A DNA stretch of 43,034 nucleotides from Paractinoplanes bogorensis. Its GTDB lineage: Bacteria > Actinomycetota > Actinomycetes > Mycobacteriales > Micromonosporaceae. Numbering within the stretch: the stretch's first letter is position 1; the number at the start of each line of letters is the position of its first letter. The notes under the pieces are model-generated. The model saw only the letters and a list, made by a program, of their open reading frames with translations. It did not search any database and was not told the DNA's origin. Positions 15,129 to 23,752 of the stretch are shown here, in pieces. The position numbers and the translations under genes are program-made. The DNA is taken from positions 1 to 43,034 of the forward strand of contig NZ_JAHKKG010000025.1 of assembly GCF_018829635.1 (NCBI RefSeq), read 5' to 3'.

Positions 15129-17245
15129 TGAGCGACTTCGGAAGCGCTTGCTCCGGCCACCAACGCGAACACGGATTCGCCGTACTGACCCAGCTTGCGG
15201 GGCCCGATCCCGGCGATCGCGAGCAGCTCGGCGGGCGACGACGGGCGGCGCTCGGCCATGGCCACCAGCGTGGCGTCGGTGAAGACCACGTACGCAGGAA
15301 CTTTGAGCTCGGCCGCGGTGGCCGCCCGCCACACCTGGAGTCGCTCGAACAGCTCTTCGTCGAGGTCGGACGGGCAGGTCGGGCAGCGGCCCAGTTTGCG
15401 GTCGGCGCCGGCCAGCAGGGTGGCCCCGCAGATCCGGCACGAGGACACCTGCGGACGCCTTCGGTCGGGTTTCCGACTCCGGTCGCCGGCGCGCTCGGTC
15501 GACGACGTCCGCTCGAGCTGGGGCAGGAACCGGCACGGGCGGCGAGCCCGGCCGCCCGGCGAGCGGGATTGACCGTACGAGAGCCAGAGCCACTGCCGCG
15601 CCCGGGTGACCCCGACGTAGAGCAGGCGGCGCTCCTCCTCGAGCTGGTCGGGCGTCTTGGCGTAGGTCGTCGGCAGCGTGCCGTCGGCCAGCCCGACCAG
15701 GAAGACCGCCTCCCATTCCAGCCCCTTGGCCGAATGCAGCGAGGCCAGGGTGACGCCGGAGACGGTCGGGGCGTGCTGCTGCTCGGCCCGGCGGGCGAGT
15801 TCGTCGTTGAATGCGGTGAGCGTCACATCGCGCTGCACGGCACCGGCCTGCCCGATCGGTTCGAGGGCGGGCGCCCGCGCGTAGTCCTCGGCCAGCGCGA
15901 CCAGCGCGGCCAGCGCCTCCCACTGCTCGCGGGCCGAGCCGCCGGGCGGGGGCTGCTCGCGCTGCCAGCCGGTCGCCGCGAGCGCCTCGACCACGGCCTG
16001 CACCAGCGGGGTCTCGCCGGGCGTGGACCGGACGGCGGCCCGCAACGCGATCATCGCCTGGCGGATCTCGGGCCGCTCGAAGAAGCGCTCGGCCCCGCGG
16101 ACCACGTAGGGCACCTCGGCCTCGGCCAGTGCCTTTTCGTACGCCTCGGACTGCGCGTTCGTCCGGAACAGCACCGCCAGCTCACTGGCCGGCGTGCCGG
16201 ACGCGATCAGGTCGCGGCACCGGCGGGCCACCGCGACCGCCTCGCCCGCCTCGTCCGGAAAAATCTTGAGCTCGGGCTCGGCCCCGGGCGGCCGCTGCCC
16301 GACCAGCTCGAGCCGCAGCCGGGCCTCGCTGCCCCGGGCCTGCCGGATCACCGCGTTGGCCAGGCCGACCACCTGTGGGGTGGAGCGGTAGTCGCGGACC
16401 AGCCGGACCACCACGGCCTCGCGGCGCTGCCGGGGGAAGTCGATCAGGTAGGCCGAGGTGGCGCCGGTGAACGAATAGATGGTCTGGCTGGCGTCGCCGA
16501 CCACGGTCAGGTCGTCCCGCCCGCCCAGCCAGGCGTCGAGCAGCCGCTGCTGGAGCGGGTTGACGTCCTGGTATTCGTCGACCACGAAGTGGCGGTACTG
16601 CGAGCGGATCTGCTCGGCGACGTCGGGGTGCTCCTCGATGCCCCAGACCGCGGCGCGCAGCATGTCTTCGAAGTCGATCACGCCTTGGCGGCGCTTGAGC
16701 GACTCGTAGGCGGCGAAGACCTCGGCCACCTTGGCCGGCTCGAACGGCGGCTCGCGCAGCGCCTTCTTGGCCGCGACGGCGTATTCCGACGGTTCGACCA
16801 GCGACGACTTGGCCCACTCGATCTCGCTGGCCAGGTCGCGGGCGCCGGTGCGGTCGGCGCGTACCCCGGCCCGAGTGGCGGCCAGGCCGACCATCCGGGC
16901 CTTGCTCTCCAGCAGCTCGGGCATGGCCCGGCCCTCGAGCAGCCGGGGGGCGAAGTAGCGCACCTGACGCAGCGCGGCGGCGTGGAACGTGCGCGCCTGC
17001 ACTCCGGCCGCGCCCAGCTCGGTGAGCCGGGTGCGCATCTCGGCCGCGGCCCGGGCGGTGAAGGTGACCGCGAGGATGTGCCGGGGGCTCACCTCACCGG
17101 TCAGCGTCCGGTAGGCGATCCGGTGGGTGATCGCCCGGGTCTTGCCGGTGCCGGCGCCGGCCAGGATGCAGACCGGGCCGGCGGGGGCGGTCACCGCCGT
17201 CCGCTGATCCGGGTCGAGCCCGGCCAGCACCGCATCAGTCCGCAC
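15113..17245 (-). CDS. uvrD2: UvrD2-type superfamily 1 DNA helicase with zinc motif and HRDC domain
   Basis: This 710-aa helicase has Walker A AGAGTGKT near residue 30, DEYQD, GDASQTIYSFTGA, a YRSTP motif IV and VTRARQWLWLSYG motif VI. After the motor come four cysteines, CRIC (603-606) and CPTC (621-624), then an HRDC domain (about 630-698). This is the UvrD2 arrangement (Rv3198c). It unwinds DNA 3' to 5' with ATP; in mycobacteria the gene is essential. It starts at GTG 17245, divergent from mycoredoxin over 82 bp. The whiB7 leader begins at its stop codon, so readthrough from uvrD2 could also reach the attenuator. Confidence 0.95.
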   Translation of the reverse strand: MRTDAVLAGLDPDQRTAVTAPAGPVCILAGAGTGKTRAITHRIAYRTLTGEVSPRHILAVTFTARAAAEMRTRLTELGAAGVQARTFHAAALRQVRYFAPRLLEGRAMPELLESKARMVGLAATRAGVRADRTGARDLASEIEWAKSSLVEPSEYAVAAKKALREPPFEPAKVAEVFAAYESLKRRQGVIDFEDMLRAAVWGIEEHPDVAEQIRSQYRHFVVDEYQDVNPLQQRLLDAWLGGRDDLTVVGDASQTIYSFTGATSAYLIDFPRQRREAVVVRLVRDYRSTPQVVGLANAVIRQARGSEARLRLELVGQRPPGAEPELKIFPDEAGEAVAVARRCRDLIASGTPASELAVLFRTNAQSEAYEKALAEAEVPYVVRGAERFFERPEIRQAMIALRAAVRSTPGETPLVQAVVEALAATGWQREQPPPGGSAREQWEALAALVALAEDYARAPALEPIGQAGAVQRDVTLTAFNDELARRAEQQHAPTVSGVTLASLHSAKGLEWEAVFLVGLADGTLPTTYAKTPDQLEEERRLLYVGVTRARQWLWLSYGQSRSPGGRARRPCRFLPQLERTSSTERAGDRSRKPDRRRPQVSSCRICGATLLAGADRKLGRCPTCPSDLDEELFERLQVWRAATAAELKVPAYVVFTDATLVAMAERRPSSPAELLAIAGIGPRKLGQYGESVFALVAGASASEVAQKNFG

Positions 17246-17327
17246 AACAGGGAATCATGGCACCCGGGTCCGACGTTGTGCCGGAAGGCGCACTGCCATG
17301 TGACCCAGCCGAAGGGATTCCCGACCG

Positions 17328-17573
17328 ATGTTGACCATGTACTCGACGTCCTGGTGCGGCTACTGCCACCGCCTCAAGTCGCAGCTCGATCGCGAGGGCA
17401 TCGCCTATGAGGTGGTGGACATCGAGCAGCTCCCGGACGCGGCCGAGTTCGTGATGAGCGTCAACGGCGGCAACCAGACCGTGCCGACGCTGAAGTTCGA
17501 CGACGGGTCGGCGCTGACCAACCCGTCCATCGTTCAGGTGAAGGAGCGGCTCGCGGCGCTGGCCGCCAGCTAG
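17328..17573 (+). CDS. mrx1: Mycoredoxin (glutaredoxin-like, mycothiol-dependent)
   Basis: This 81-aa thioredoxin-fold protein has the active site CGYC (Cys10, Cys13), the cis-Pro segment TVPTLKF and the GG-type C-terminal helix of mycoredoxin-1. It reduces mycothiol mixed disulfides on proteins in the cytosol, with electrons from mycothiol and Mtr. Position beside uvrD2 matches Rv3198A. AAGGGA precedes ATG 17328. An in-frame ATG at 17337 is possible but would leave little before the first strand. It overlaps the end of the convergent hypothetical gene by 4 bp. Confidence 0.93.
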   Translation: MLTMYSTSWCGYCHRLKSQLDREGIAYEVVDIEQLPDAAEFVMSVNGGNQTVPTLKFDDGSALTNPSIVQVKERLAALAAS

Positions 17574-18016
17574 CCCCCGGTCTCGGCGATCCGGTCCACG
17601 GCGAGCTCCTCGGCCTCCACCACCAGGCCTTCGAGCTCGCCGTCGGTCAATGCCAGCTCGTCGACCAGACGGGCGAAGAGCAATAAATGCGCTCCCGTAC
17701 GCACGGAGTCGTCGATCTCGTCGACCGGTACGTCCTCGCCCAGCGCCGCCCGGATCAGCATCTCGACCGTGAGCGGCGGCAGCACGACCGCCGAGTGCAG
17801 CTGCAGGGTCGCCGACACGGTGCGCCGGATCTCGGCCAGCGGGCTGTCCGGCTCGAACCGTCGACGGGCCGCGAGTCCGAAAGCGATCTCCCACACGTGG
17901 CGCGTGGCGGACGTCGGCGACTCGCTGCGCGCCGGGGCGTCCTCGTAGGCGACACGCTGCAGATAGCGGCCGGCGGCGGTGTGGATGCCGTGCACCGGCG
18001 AGAAGATCGGGCTCAT
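17570..18016 (-). CDS. Hypothetical protein (148 aa)
   Basis: The 148-aa product begins MSPIFSPVHGIHTAAGRYLQ and is mostly alpha-helical by appearance, with an acidic C-terminus (LTDGELEGLVVEAEELAVDR). There are no Cys, membrane segments or familiar motifs. The start ATG overlaps the stop of the upstream 150-aa gene (ATGA), so the two are translated together. It overlaps mrx1 tail to tail. I do not recognise its family. Confidence 0.8.
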   Translation of the reverse strand: MSPIFSPVHGIHTAAGRYLQRVAYEDAPARSESPTSATRHVWEIAFGLAARRRFEPDSPLAEIRRTVSATLQLHSAVVLPPLTVEMLIRAALGEDVPVDEIDDSVRTGAHLLLFARLVDELALTDGELEGLVVEAEELAVDRIAETGG

Positions 18017-18465
18017 AGCGACGGCCGGTCGAAGCGGGTGACCCGCCATTCCGCCTGATGCACGAGCGCGACCAGTTCGGCCGTGGGCACACCGGGCGGC
18101 CGGACCAGGTCGCCCACCACGAGGCAGATGACCTCGGAGCGGCGCCGTTCGGGGATGGTGCCGGTCAGCTCGGGCTCGCCGAGCGCGGCCCGGATCACGG
18201 CCTCGGTCTCGCGGGCCAGCTCGCCGCCGGTCGGCAACGACTCGTACTCGAGCAGATCGCGGACGTACGCCGTCACGTCGCGCGGATCGCGGCCCACGAA
18301 GCTGCGGCGCACGGCGACCGTGAAGAGTTCCCGCAGGAGCCGGCCGGCCCGCGGTGAATCGGTGAGACGTGCCAGCGACCGCGCCGGGCGCTCCTCCCCC
18401 AGAGCCTCGAGGAGAAGCCGGCCCGCCGCGGTCGCCGTCTTGTCTATTGTCCCGGTTTGCCCCAC
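18013..18465 (-). CDS. Hypothetical protein (150 aa)
   Basis: The product begins MGQTGTIDKTATAAGRLLLEALG and is helical and charged, with no obvious catalytic motif. GTG 18465 has no Shine-Dalgarno, so it may be read from the PhyH transcript or be leaderless. It overlaps the next gene by four bases. The region LLRELFTVAVRRSFVGRDPRDVTAYVRDLL suggests a soluble helical domain. Together with the 148-aa protein it may form a two-subunit unit, but no function can be assigned. Confidence 0.78.
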   Translation of the reverse strand: MGQTGTIDKTATAAGRLLLEALGEERPARSLARLTDSPRAGRLLRELFTVAVRRSFVGRDPRDVTAYVRDLLEYESLPTGGELARETEAVIRAALGEPELTGTIPERRRSEVICLVVGDLVRPPGVPTAELVALVHQAEWRVTRFDRPSL

Positions 18466-18492
18466 ATATGCAGGATATCGGGATGTCGGGTG

Positions 18493-19386
18493 TTACGGGA
18501 TGAGAGCCGGGATGCTGGAGTCGAGCAGGCCCCGCTCCTTGAGCGCGCCATAGAGCGGCGTCGTCTCGGGGTAGTGGCCCCAGGCGTGGTCGCCGCTGCC
18601 GTCGCCCTGCGGGCAGTGGCCCAGCAGCTGCTTCTGCACGTCGTTGAAGCCGGCCCACTCCGGGGTGTTCGGCAGGTCGGCGACCTCGTCGCGGCCGGCG
18701 ATCCAGCGGAACGTGTAGCCGAAGAAGGCACCCACACGGGTGACGTCGGAGTAGTTGTCGGAGCGCGCGTGCCAGAGGCGGCGGTCGAAGACGACCAGGT
18801 CACCCGGGTTCGCGGTGATCTGCAGCGCGCCCTCGGGCTGCGGCCACGGGGTGCCCCGGGTCGGCGGGCCGGGCAGCCAGTTGGTCTTGTGGCTGCCGGG
18901 CAGCACGGTGAAGTTGCCCCGGCCGGTCTCGCTCACGTCGGACAGCCAGTAGGCCAGCTTGACCGACAACGTCGGGCGCGGGTCGGTCTCGATCTCCCGG
19001 TTCTGGCGGCCACCGTCCTGGTGCCAGTGCCACCATTCCTTCTGCTGCTCGTGGATCTGCGGGTGCACGTCGATGTGGGAGTGGTAGACGTGCACGTTCC
19101 AGCCGAGCAGCGACCAGATGTAGCGGAACGCCACCGGGTGGTCGAGCAGGAAGGCCAGCTCGGGCAGGGACGTCACCGCGGAGAGCTGGTGCAGCGCACC
19201 GGTCGAACCGAGCCCGTGCCCGCCGGGTTGCCCCGCTCGCTCGAAAGCGCCGAGAACCGCGTTGCGCGCGATCTCGATCTCACTGGGGGACAGCACCCCG
19301 CGCACCACGAGGAACCCGTCCCGGTCGAACTGGGCCCGCTCGTCGGCGGTCATCGGGGCCCATGCGGGTGCTTGCACCTGCGTCAT
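18493..19386 (-). CDS. Phytanoyl-CoA dioxygenase (PhyH) family protein
   Basis: This 297-aa protein has the Fe(II)/2-oxoglutarate facial triad His122-x-Asp124 (HWHQDGG) and distal His206 (DRRLWHARSDN), with Arg217 (TRVGAFF) positioned to hold 2-oxoglutarate. It would hydroxylate a small molecule, releasing CO2 and succinate. PhyH members act on acyl-CoAs, ectoine and natural products, and the substrate is not readable here. GGTGGAAG precedes the ATG, and just upstream lies a 22-bp palindrome that looks like an operator. The two hypothetical genes follow on the same strand. It interrupts the mrx1-nudC neighbourhood found in mycobacteria. Confidence 0.9.
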   Translation of the reverse strand: MTQVQAPAWAPMTADERAQFDRDGFLVVRGVLSPSEIEIARNAVLGAFERAGQPGGHGLGSTGALHQLSAVTSLPELAFLLDHPVAFRYIWSLLGWNVHVYHSHIDVHPQIHEQQKEWWHWHQDGGRQNREIETDPRPTLSVKLAYWLSDVSETGRGNFTVLPGSHKTNWLPGPPTRGTPWPQPEGALQITANPGDLVVFDRRLWHARSDNYSDVTRVGAFFGYTFRWIAGRDEVADLPNTPEWAGFNDVQKQLLGHCPQGDGSGDHAWGHYPETTPLYGALKERGLLDSSIPALIP

Positions 19387-19398
19387 CGATCTTCCACC

Positions 19399-19420
19399 TC
19401 TCGGTCTTTGTAAACCGAGA
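19399..19420. promoter_or_regulatory. Palindrome before the PhyH gene
   Basis: TCTCGGT and ACCGAGA are separated by 8 A/T-rich bases (minus-strand centre TTACAAAG). The palindrome lies 12 bp upstream of the PhyH start, directly before the ribosome binding site. A dimeric repressor bound here would block transcription. It could also form an mRNA hairpin. No adjacent regulator gene is evident. Confidence 0.5.
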
Positions 19421-19488
19421 CGCGGCAGAGGGCCGATCTGGTTACTCGCCGAGCCGAAAATCTCTCTGATTTGATCAACTTGAATCCG

Positions 19489-20460
19489 TTACCCGGCCAA
19501 ACCGCCCAACCAGCGCTCAATCAGATAGAAAGCAATGGAGGCGGGCATCGGTAGTCCCATCGGGACACCTGTGCCGGGATGGTGGTAATCCCCCACGATC
19601 ATCTTGGCGATGTCGTCGCGGGTGAACCAGTGCGCCTCGTCGATCTCGGCCGGGTCGAGGCGCATCGGCTGGGCCGGGTCGGCCGTGGCGTGGAAGCCGA
19701 GCATGAGCGAGCCCGGGAACGGCCACGACTGGCTGCCGGAATATCGCAGCGAGGTGAGGGTGAGCCCGACCTCTTCGCCGACCTCGCGGGCGACGCAGGC
19801 CTCGGCCGACTCGCCCGGCTCGACGTAACCGGCCAGGCACGAGAAGCGGGTGCCACCGTCGGCCGCGCGACCCCAGGCCGAGTTGTGGCCGAGCAGGCAG
19901 CGGCCCTCGGGACCGGCGACGCCGTCGTGGACCAGCACGATCATGGCCGGGTCGGTGCGCGGCCACATCAGGTTGCCCTCGGTGTCCTTACGCGCCCAGC
20001 CCGCCTCGACCGAGGTGGTGGGCAGGCCGGTGCGCGGCGAGAACTTGTGGCTGGCGTGCCAGTTGGCCAGGGCCACGGCCGTGGTGAAGACACCGGCGTC
20101 GCGGGCGTCGAGCAGGTGCCCGATGTCGCGCAGGGTCACCCCCTCGGCGCCGTCGATCTCGGGCAGCGGCGCGTCGACGGCCCACAGCGGGGTGCCGTCG
20201 AGGTCGACCCCGAGGAACCAGCGCTCGGCCTCGGGTGCCTCGGCCGCGGGCAGCAGGACGAGCCGGCCGTCGTCGGCCAGGGTACGGCCGCCTTTGCTCA
20301 GGTCGACGACGACGACCTGGCCGCGACCCCAGGCCGCGGCCAGCCACTCGTCGTCGGTGCGGTGCTCGGCGGCCCGGTCGAGGGTGCTGCGCGCCAGGGG
20401 TGGCGCGTCGACCTGCGCGCCCGGTTGTTCCCGGACGTCAGGCTCCTCGGGGGCGCTCAC
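19489..20460 (-). CDS. nudC: NAD+ diphosphatase / deNADding enzyme NudC, zinc cysteines missing
   Basis: This 323-aa protein has a full Nudix box at 211-233 (GYVEPGESAEACVAREVGEEVG). The NudC signature reads SQSWPFPGS at 243-251 (usual form SQPWPFP). NudC hydrolyses NAD(H) to NMN(H) and AMP and removes NAD caps from RNA. The zinc-ribbon segment just before the catalytic domain (WHASHKFSPRTGLPTTSVEAG, 134-154) has Ser and Thr where the first Cys pair is expected, and the second pair is also absent. Folding must therefore be metal-independent there. GTG 20460 overlaps the stop of the upstream M16 gene. Confidence 0.92.
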   Translation of the reverse strand: MSAPEEPDVREQPGAQVDAPPLARSTLDRAAEHRTDDEWLAAAWGRGQVVVVDLSKGGRTLADDGRLVLLPAAEAPEAERWFLGVDLDGTPLWAVDAPLPEIDGAEGVTLRDIGHLLDARDAGVFTTAVALANWHASHKFSPRTGLPTTSVEAGWARKDTEGNLMWPRTDPAMIVLVHDGVAGPEGRCLLGHNSAWGRAADGGTRFSCLAGYVEPGESAEACVAREVGEEVGLTLTSLRYSGSQSWPFPGSLMLGFHATADPAQPMRLDPAEIDEAHWFTRDDIAKMIVGDYHHPGTGVPMGLPMPASIAFYLIERWLGGLAG

Positions 20461-21776
20461 TCCGCGCTTCGTTCCACCGCGGTGAGCGCGGACAACGGGC
20501 CCTGCACCTTTTCGGCGTCGCCGAGCACGACCGTGACCGCCCGGGTCGGGGCGAGGAAGCGGGCGGCCGCGTCGGCCACCTGCTCGCGCGTCACCGTGGC
20601 CAGCGCGGCCGAGTACTGCGGAAGGTGGTCGAGACGCAGGCCGAAGTTCGCGTACATGCTGGCCAGGCTGGCCAGGCCGCCCTGGGTCGACATGCCCAGC
20701 CGCAGCGTGCCCAGGGCGTAGCGGCGGGCCTGTTCCAGCTCGTCCTCGGCCGGCGGCAGGCTGGCGATGCGGCCCAGCTCGTACAGGGTCTCGAGCAGGG
20801 ACGGGCCGGTCACCTCGGTCGCGACCTCGGCCGAGACCGTCAGGGTCGAGCCGGCCAGGTAGTGCTCGATCGCGGTGTGCGGGCCGTAGGTGTAGCCCTT
20901 GTCCTCGCGCATGTTCTCGACCCAGCGCGACGAGAAGTAGCCGCCGAAGATCAGGTTGGCGATCTGCAGGGCGGCGTAGTCGGGGTCGGTGCGCTCGACG
21001 GCGGGCAGAGCCATGCGCAGCGACGACTGCACCGCGCCGGGCCGGTCGACCAGCAGCAGGGCGCCGGGTTCGAGCGGCGGGGTGGGCGGCATCTCGACGG
21101 TCTTGGCCGGGCCGGTCCAGCTGCCCAGGGCCTTCTCGGCCGCGTCGATCGCCTTCTCCGGGTTGAGATCGCCGACCAGCACCAGCACGGCACCCTCGGG
21201 GCGGACCCGCTCGGCGTGCAGGGTGCGCAGCTGGGCCGGACGCACCGCGCGCACCTGCTCGGGCTCGGGCGTCTGCACCGCGTAGGGGTGCTTGCCGAAC
21301 ATCCGCTTGAGCAGGGCCGTGCGGGCCAGGTGGGACGGCTGGGTCAGCGCCACCTGGATGTGGTCGACCAGCCGGTCGCGCTCGGTCGCCACCTCTTCGT
21401 TGGGGTAGGCGGGGTCGGTGAGCACCGCGGCCAGGATCTCGAGCATGCGGTCGAGCCCCGAGGCCAGCGAGTTGCCGCTGACGACCAGCCGGTCGGGGTC
21501 GAGCCCGGCCGACAGTCCGCCACCGACCGCCTGCAGCTCGGCCGCGATGTCGATGCTCGACATGGTGCCGGTGCCGGTGAACAGCGCCTGGGGCAGCAGA
21601 GTGGCCCGGGCCAGCGGGGCCTTGCCGAACGGCACCCGCAGGCGCAGCTCGACCAGCGGCACCGAGGTCCGCCGGATGGCGATCACGGTGAGGCCACCGG
21701 CCAGCGTGCGCTCGGCCTGCTTGGGGAGCTTGAGCTTCGCGTCCGGAATCAGGTCGGGCAGGGTCTTGGTGCTCAT
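20457..21776 (-). CDS. M16 family peptidase-like subunit lacking the zinc motif
   Basis: This 439-aa protein has the two-domain M16 fold, with a recognisable RE-D-KGYTYGPH segment in the C-terminal half. At the place where HXXEH should occur the sequence reads PFGKAPLARATLLPQALF, so it cannot bind zinc. It is expected to pair with the catalytic M16 protein encoded just upstream, as in heterodimeric M16B peptidases. Start ATG overlaps that gene's stop (ATGA), and its own stop overlaps nudC (GTGA), giving a three-gene coupled unit. Confidence 0.92.
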   Translation of the reverse strand: MSTKTLPDLIPDAKLKLPKQAERTLAGGLTVIAIRRTSVPLVELRLRVPFGKAPLARATLLPQALFTGTGTMSSIDIAAELQAVGGGLSAGLDPDRLVVSGNSLASGLDRMLEILAAVLTDPAYPNEEVATERDRLVDHIQVALTQPSHLARTALLKRMFGKHPYAVQTPEPEQVRAVRPAQLRTLHAERVRPEGAVLVLVGDLNPEKAIDAAEKALGSWTGPAKTVEMPPTPPLEPGALLLVDRPGAVQSSLRMALPAVERTDPDYAALQIANLIFGGYFSSRWVENMREDKGYTYGPHTAIEHYLAGSTLTVSAEVATEVTGPSLLETLYELGRIASLPPAEDELEQARRYALGTLRLGMSTQGGLASLASMYANFGLRLDHLPQYSAALATVTREQVADAAARFLAPTRAVTVVLGDAEKVQGPLSALTAVERSAE

Positions 21777-23080
21777 GCGGCAGCTCCGGGGATGACCTCG
21801 ACGGTGGCGCGCCGCTCGGGGCGCAGGGTGGCGGCCGCGGCGACGATCTGCGCCTCGGTGACCTCGCCGACCAGCTTGGGCAGCTCGTTGAGCATCTCGG
21901 GACGGCCGCGCTGGAGCTCGAGCACCGCCATCGGCAGAGCCCGCCCGAGCACCGCGTCGGTGTCGCGCAGCAGGTGGGTGGCGATGCGGGCCTGGACCCG
22001 CTCGAGCTCGCCCGGCTTCAGCCCGTCGGCGGCCAGGCGGTCCATCTCCTCGTCGACCGTGCGGAGCACCTTTTCGGCGTCGCCACCGGGCGGCATGTGC
22101 GCCTGCAGCAGCATCGCGGTCGGGTTGCGGACCTGGAACTCGTCGCCCATGAAGCCGATGTAGCCGCCGATGCTGGTGACCGTGCGGTCGCGCTGCACCA
22201 GACGCTCGACCAGGCGGGACGCGTCGCCGTCGGTCAGCACCTCGGCCAGCACGACGAAGGGCAGGTAGTTCTCGAAGTCGCCGATCGGGTCGGGCACCCG
22301 CCACGCGCTGGCCACGCCGGGCAGCGGGGCGAGCTTGTCGGTGTAGACGTCGCGCTTCTCGCTCGTCAGGTCGGGCTCGTGGAAGTCGGGCAGCGCGGGG
22401 GCCGGGCGGGCCGGGACGTCGCCGAAGTGGCGGTGGATCATCTCGGTCGCCGTGGCCACGTCGAAGTCACCGGCCACGGCCAGGGTCGCGTTGCCGCAGG
22501 CGTAGTAGCGGTCGAAGAACGCCTGGGCGTCTTCCACCGTCGCGCTGTCGAGATCGCCGAACGAGCCGTAACCGTCGTGCGCGTTGGGGAACGTCGAGAA
22601 CATCACCGGAGGCAACCGCAGCCACGGGAAACCCCCGTACGGACGGTTGAGGACGTTGACCCTGATCTCTTCCTTGACCACGTCGATCTGGTTGAGCAGG
22701 TTTTCCTCGGTCAGGCGCGGCCCGCGCATGCGGTCGGCCTCGAGGAACAGCGCCCGCTCGAGGGCGCCCGACGGCAGCACCTCGAAGTAGTCGGTGTAGT
22801 CGAGGTGGGTCGAGCCGTTGAAGGTGCCGCCGGCGCCCTGCACGTGCCGGAAGTGGGCGAGCTTCTCCAGGTTTTCCGAGCCCTGGAACATGAGGTGCTC
22901 GAAGAGGTGGGCGAAGCCGGTGCGGCCCTCGGGCTCGGACCGGATGCCCACGTCATAGACGACGGCGACCCCGACGACCGGGGCGCTGCGATCGGGGGTG
23001 AGCACCACCCGCAATCCGTTGGCCAGGGTGAATCGCTCCACCGGGTACTTCGTCGCGGGGATCTTGATTCTGCGCGCCAC
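21773..23080 (-). CDS. M16 family zinc peptidase, catalytic subunit
   Basis: This 435-aa protein has the inverted zinc motif HLFEH (58-62), with the third ligand Glu near 138 (DVVKEEIRVN). The FxNGLRVVL beginning is typical of M16B. It should degrade or process peptides inside the closed chamber it forms with the inactive partner encoded next. No signal peptide is visible. It is the first gene of the coupled run M16-M16-nudC. A 25-bp gap separates it from the downstream end of the 173-aa membrane protein gene. Confidence 0.95.
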   Translation of the reverse strand: MARRIKIPATKYPVERFTLANGLRVVLTPDRSAPVVGVAVVYDVGIRSEPEGRTGFAHLFEHLMFQGSENLEKLAHFRHVQGAGGTFNGSTHLDYTDYFEVLPSGALERALFLEADRMRGPRLTEENLLNQIDVVKEEIRVNVLNRPYGGFPWLRLPPVMFSTFPNAHDGYGSFGDLDSATVEDAQAFFDRYYACGNATLAVAGDFDVATATEMIHRHFGDVPARPAPALPDFHEPDLTSEKRDVYTDKLAPLPGVASAWRVPDPIGDFENYLPFVVLAEVLTDGDASRLVERLVQRDRTVTSIGGYIGFMGDEFQVRNPTAMLLQAHMPPGGDAEKVLRTVDEEMDRLAADGLKPGELERVQARIATHLLRDTDAVLGRALPMAVLELQRGRPEMLNELPKLVGEVTEAQIVAAAATLRPERRATVEVIPGAAA

Positions 23081-23105
23081 AAAATGACATTAGCGCCTTT
23101 GCAGG

Positions 23106-23627
23106 TCAGCGTCGCGACTGCAGGTCACCACGCGGCCACCCGGAGACGTCGATCTGCGGGTTGAGCTTGACCAACTGCCCGAGCACGTCGTTGCGGGCAG
23201 CCGGAAAACGCAAGCGGCCGCGGGAGACGTACGGGGTCCCGGTCGCTCTCGCCACCACGTCGGGCAGCAGGCCGGTGAGGATGAGCACCACCCCGGCCAC
23301 ACCGAACACCCCGAACAGGCCGCCGGGCACATCGAGCGATCCGAAGCGGCCCCAGAGGAGCAGCACGTCGGCCACCACGAAAAGCAGGATGATCGTGGGC
23401 GCCACCCCGTACCCGAAGATCTTGCGAAGCCGGGTCACCCGCGCGATGCCGCCCTCGGCGCTCTCCCCCAGCGGCACCTCGACGGCGGCCGTCGACCAGG
23501 GCAGGCGCGGCAGCGGTACGGCGATCGGGCGACGCGGACCGGTGCCGCTGAGCGGCTCCTTGGGCCAGCGCAGACCGTCGAGCTCATGCAGGCCGACGTG
23601 CACGGATGTCGTCTTCTCGTTCCCCAC
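23106..23627 (-). CDS. Hypothetical two-helix membrane protein
   Basis: The 173-aa product has hydrophobic segments at about 74-92 (GYGVAPTIILLFVVADVLL) and 102-122, flanked by basic residues. The soluble ends contain LDGLRWPKEPLSG and a C-terminal region around PYVSRGRLRFPAARNDVLGQ. I do not recognise a family. GTG 23627 was chosen as the start; a TTG 57 nt further upstream is also in frame. It lies upstream of the M16 pair on the same strand and may share its transcript. Confidence 0.75.
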   Translation of the reverse strand: MGNEKTTSVHVGLHELDGLRWPKEPLSGTGPRRPIAVPLPRLPWSTAAVEVPLGESAEGGIARVTRLRKIFGYGVAPTIILLFVVADVLLLWGRFGSLDVPGGLFGVFGVAGVVLILTGLLPDVVARATGTPYVSRGRLRFPAARNDVLGQLVKLNPQIDVSGWPRGDLQSRR

Positions 23628-23704
23628 GGCGCGCAGGGTACCCCGGACGAGTCCTCCCGCATCGCGGATCGGCCTTGACGGCAATCCCCACTTAGACCAT
23701 CATT

Positions 23705-23721
23705 CCTATCCACTAGATAGG
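23705..23721. promoter_or_regulatory. Candidate Rrf2 operator
   Basis: CCTATC-CACTA-GATAGG is a perfect 6-bp inverted repeat with a 5-nt centre, 31 bp upstream of the rrf2-type start codon. Placement suggests autorepression of the regulator-transporter operon. Confidence 0.55.
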
Positions 23722-23752
23722 TGAACGCGGGTTTCGGCGGACAGGGGGAAAC

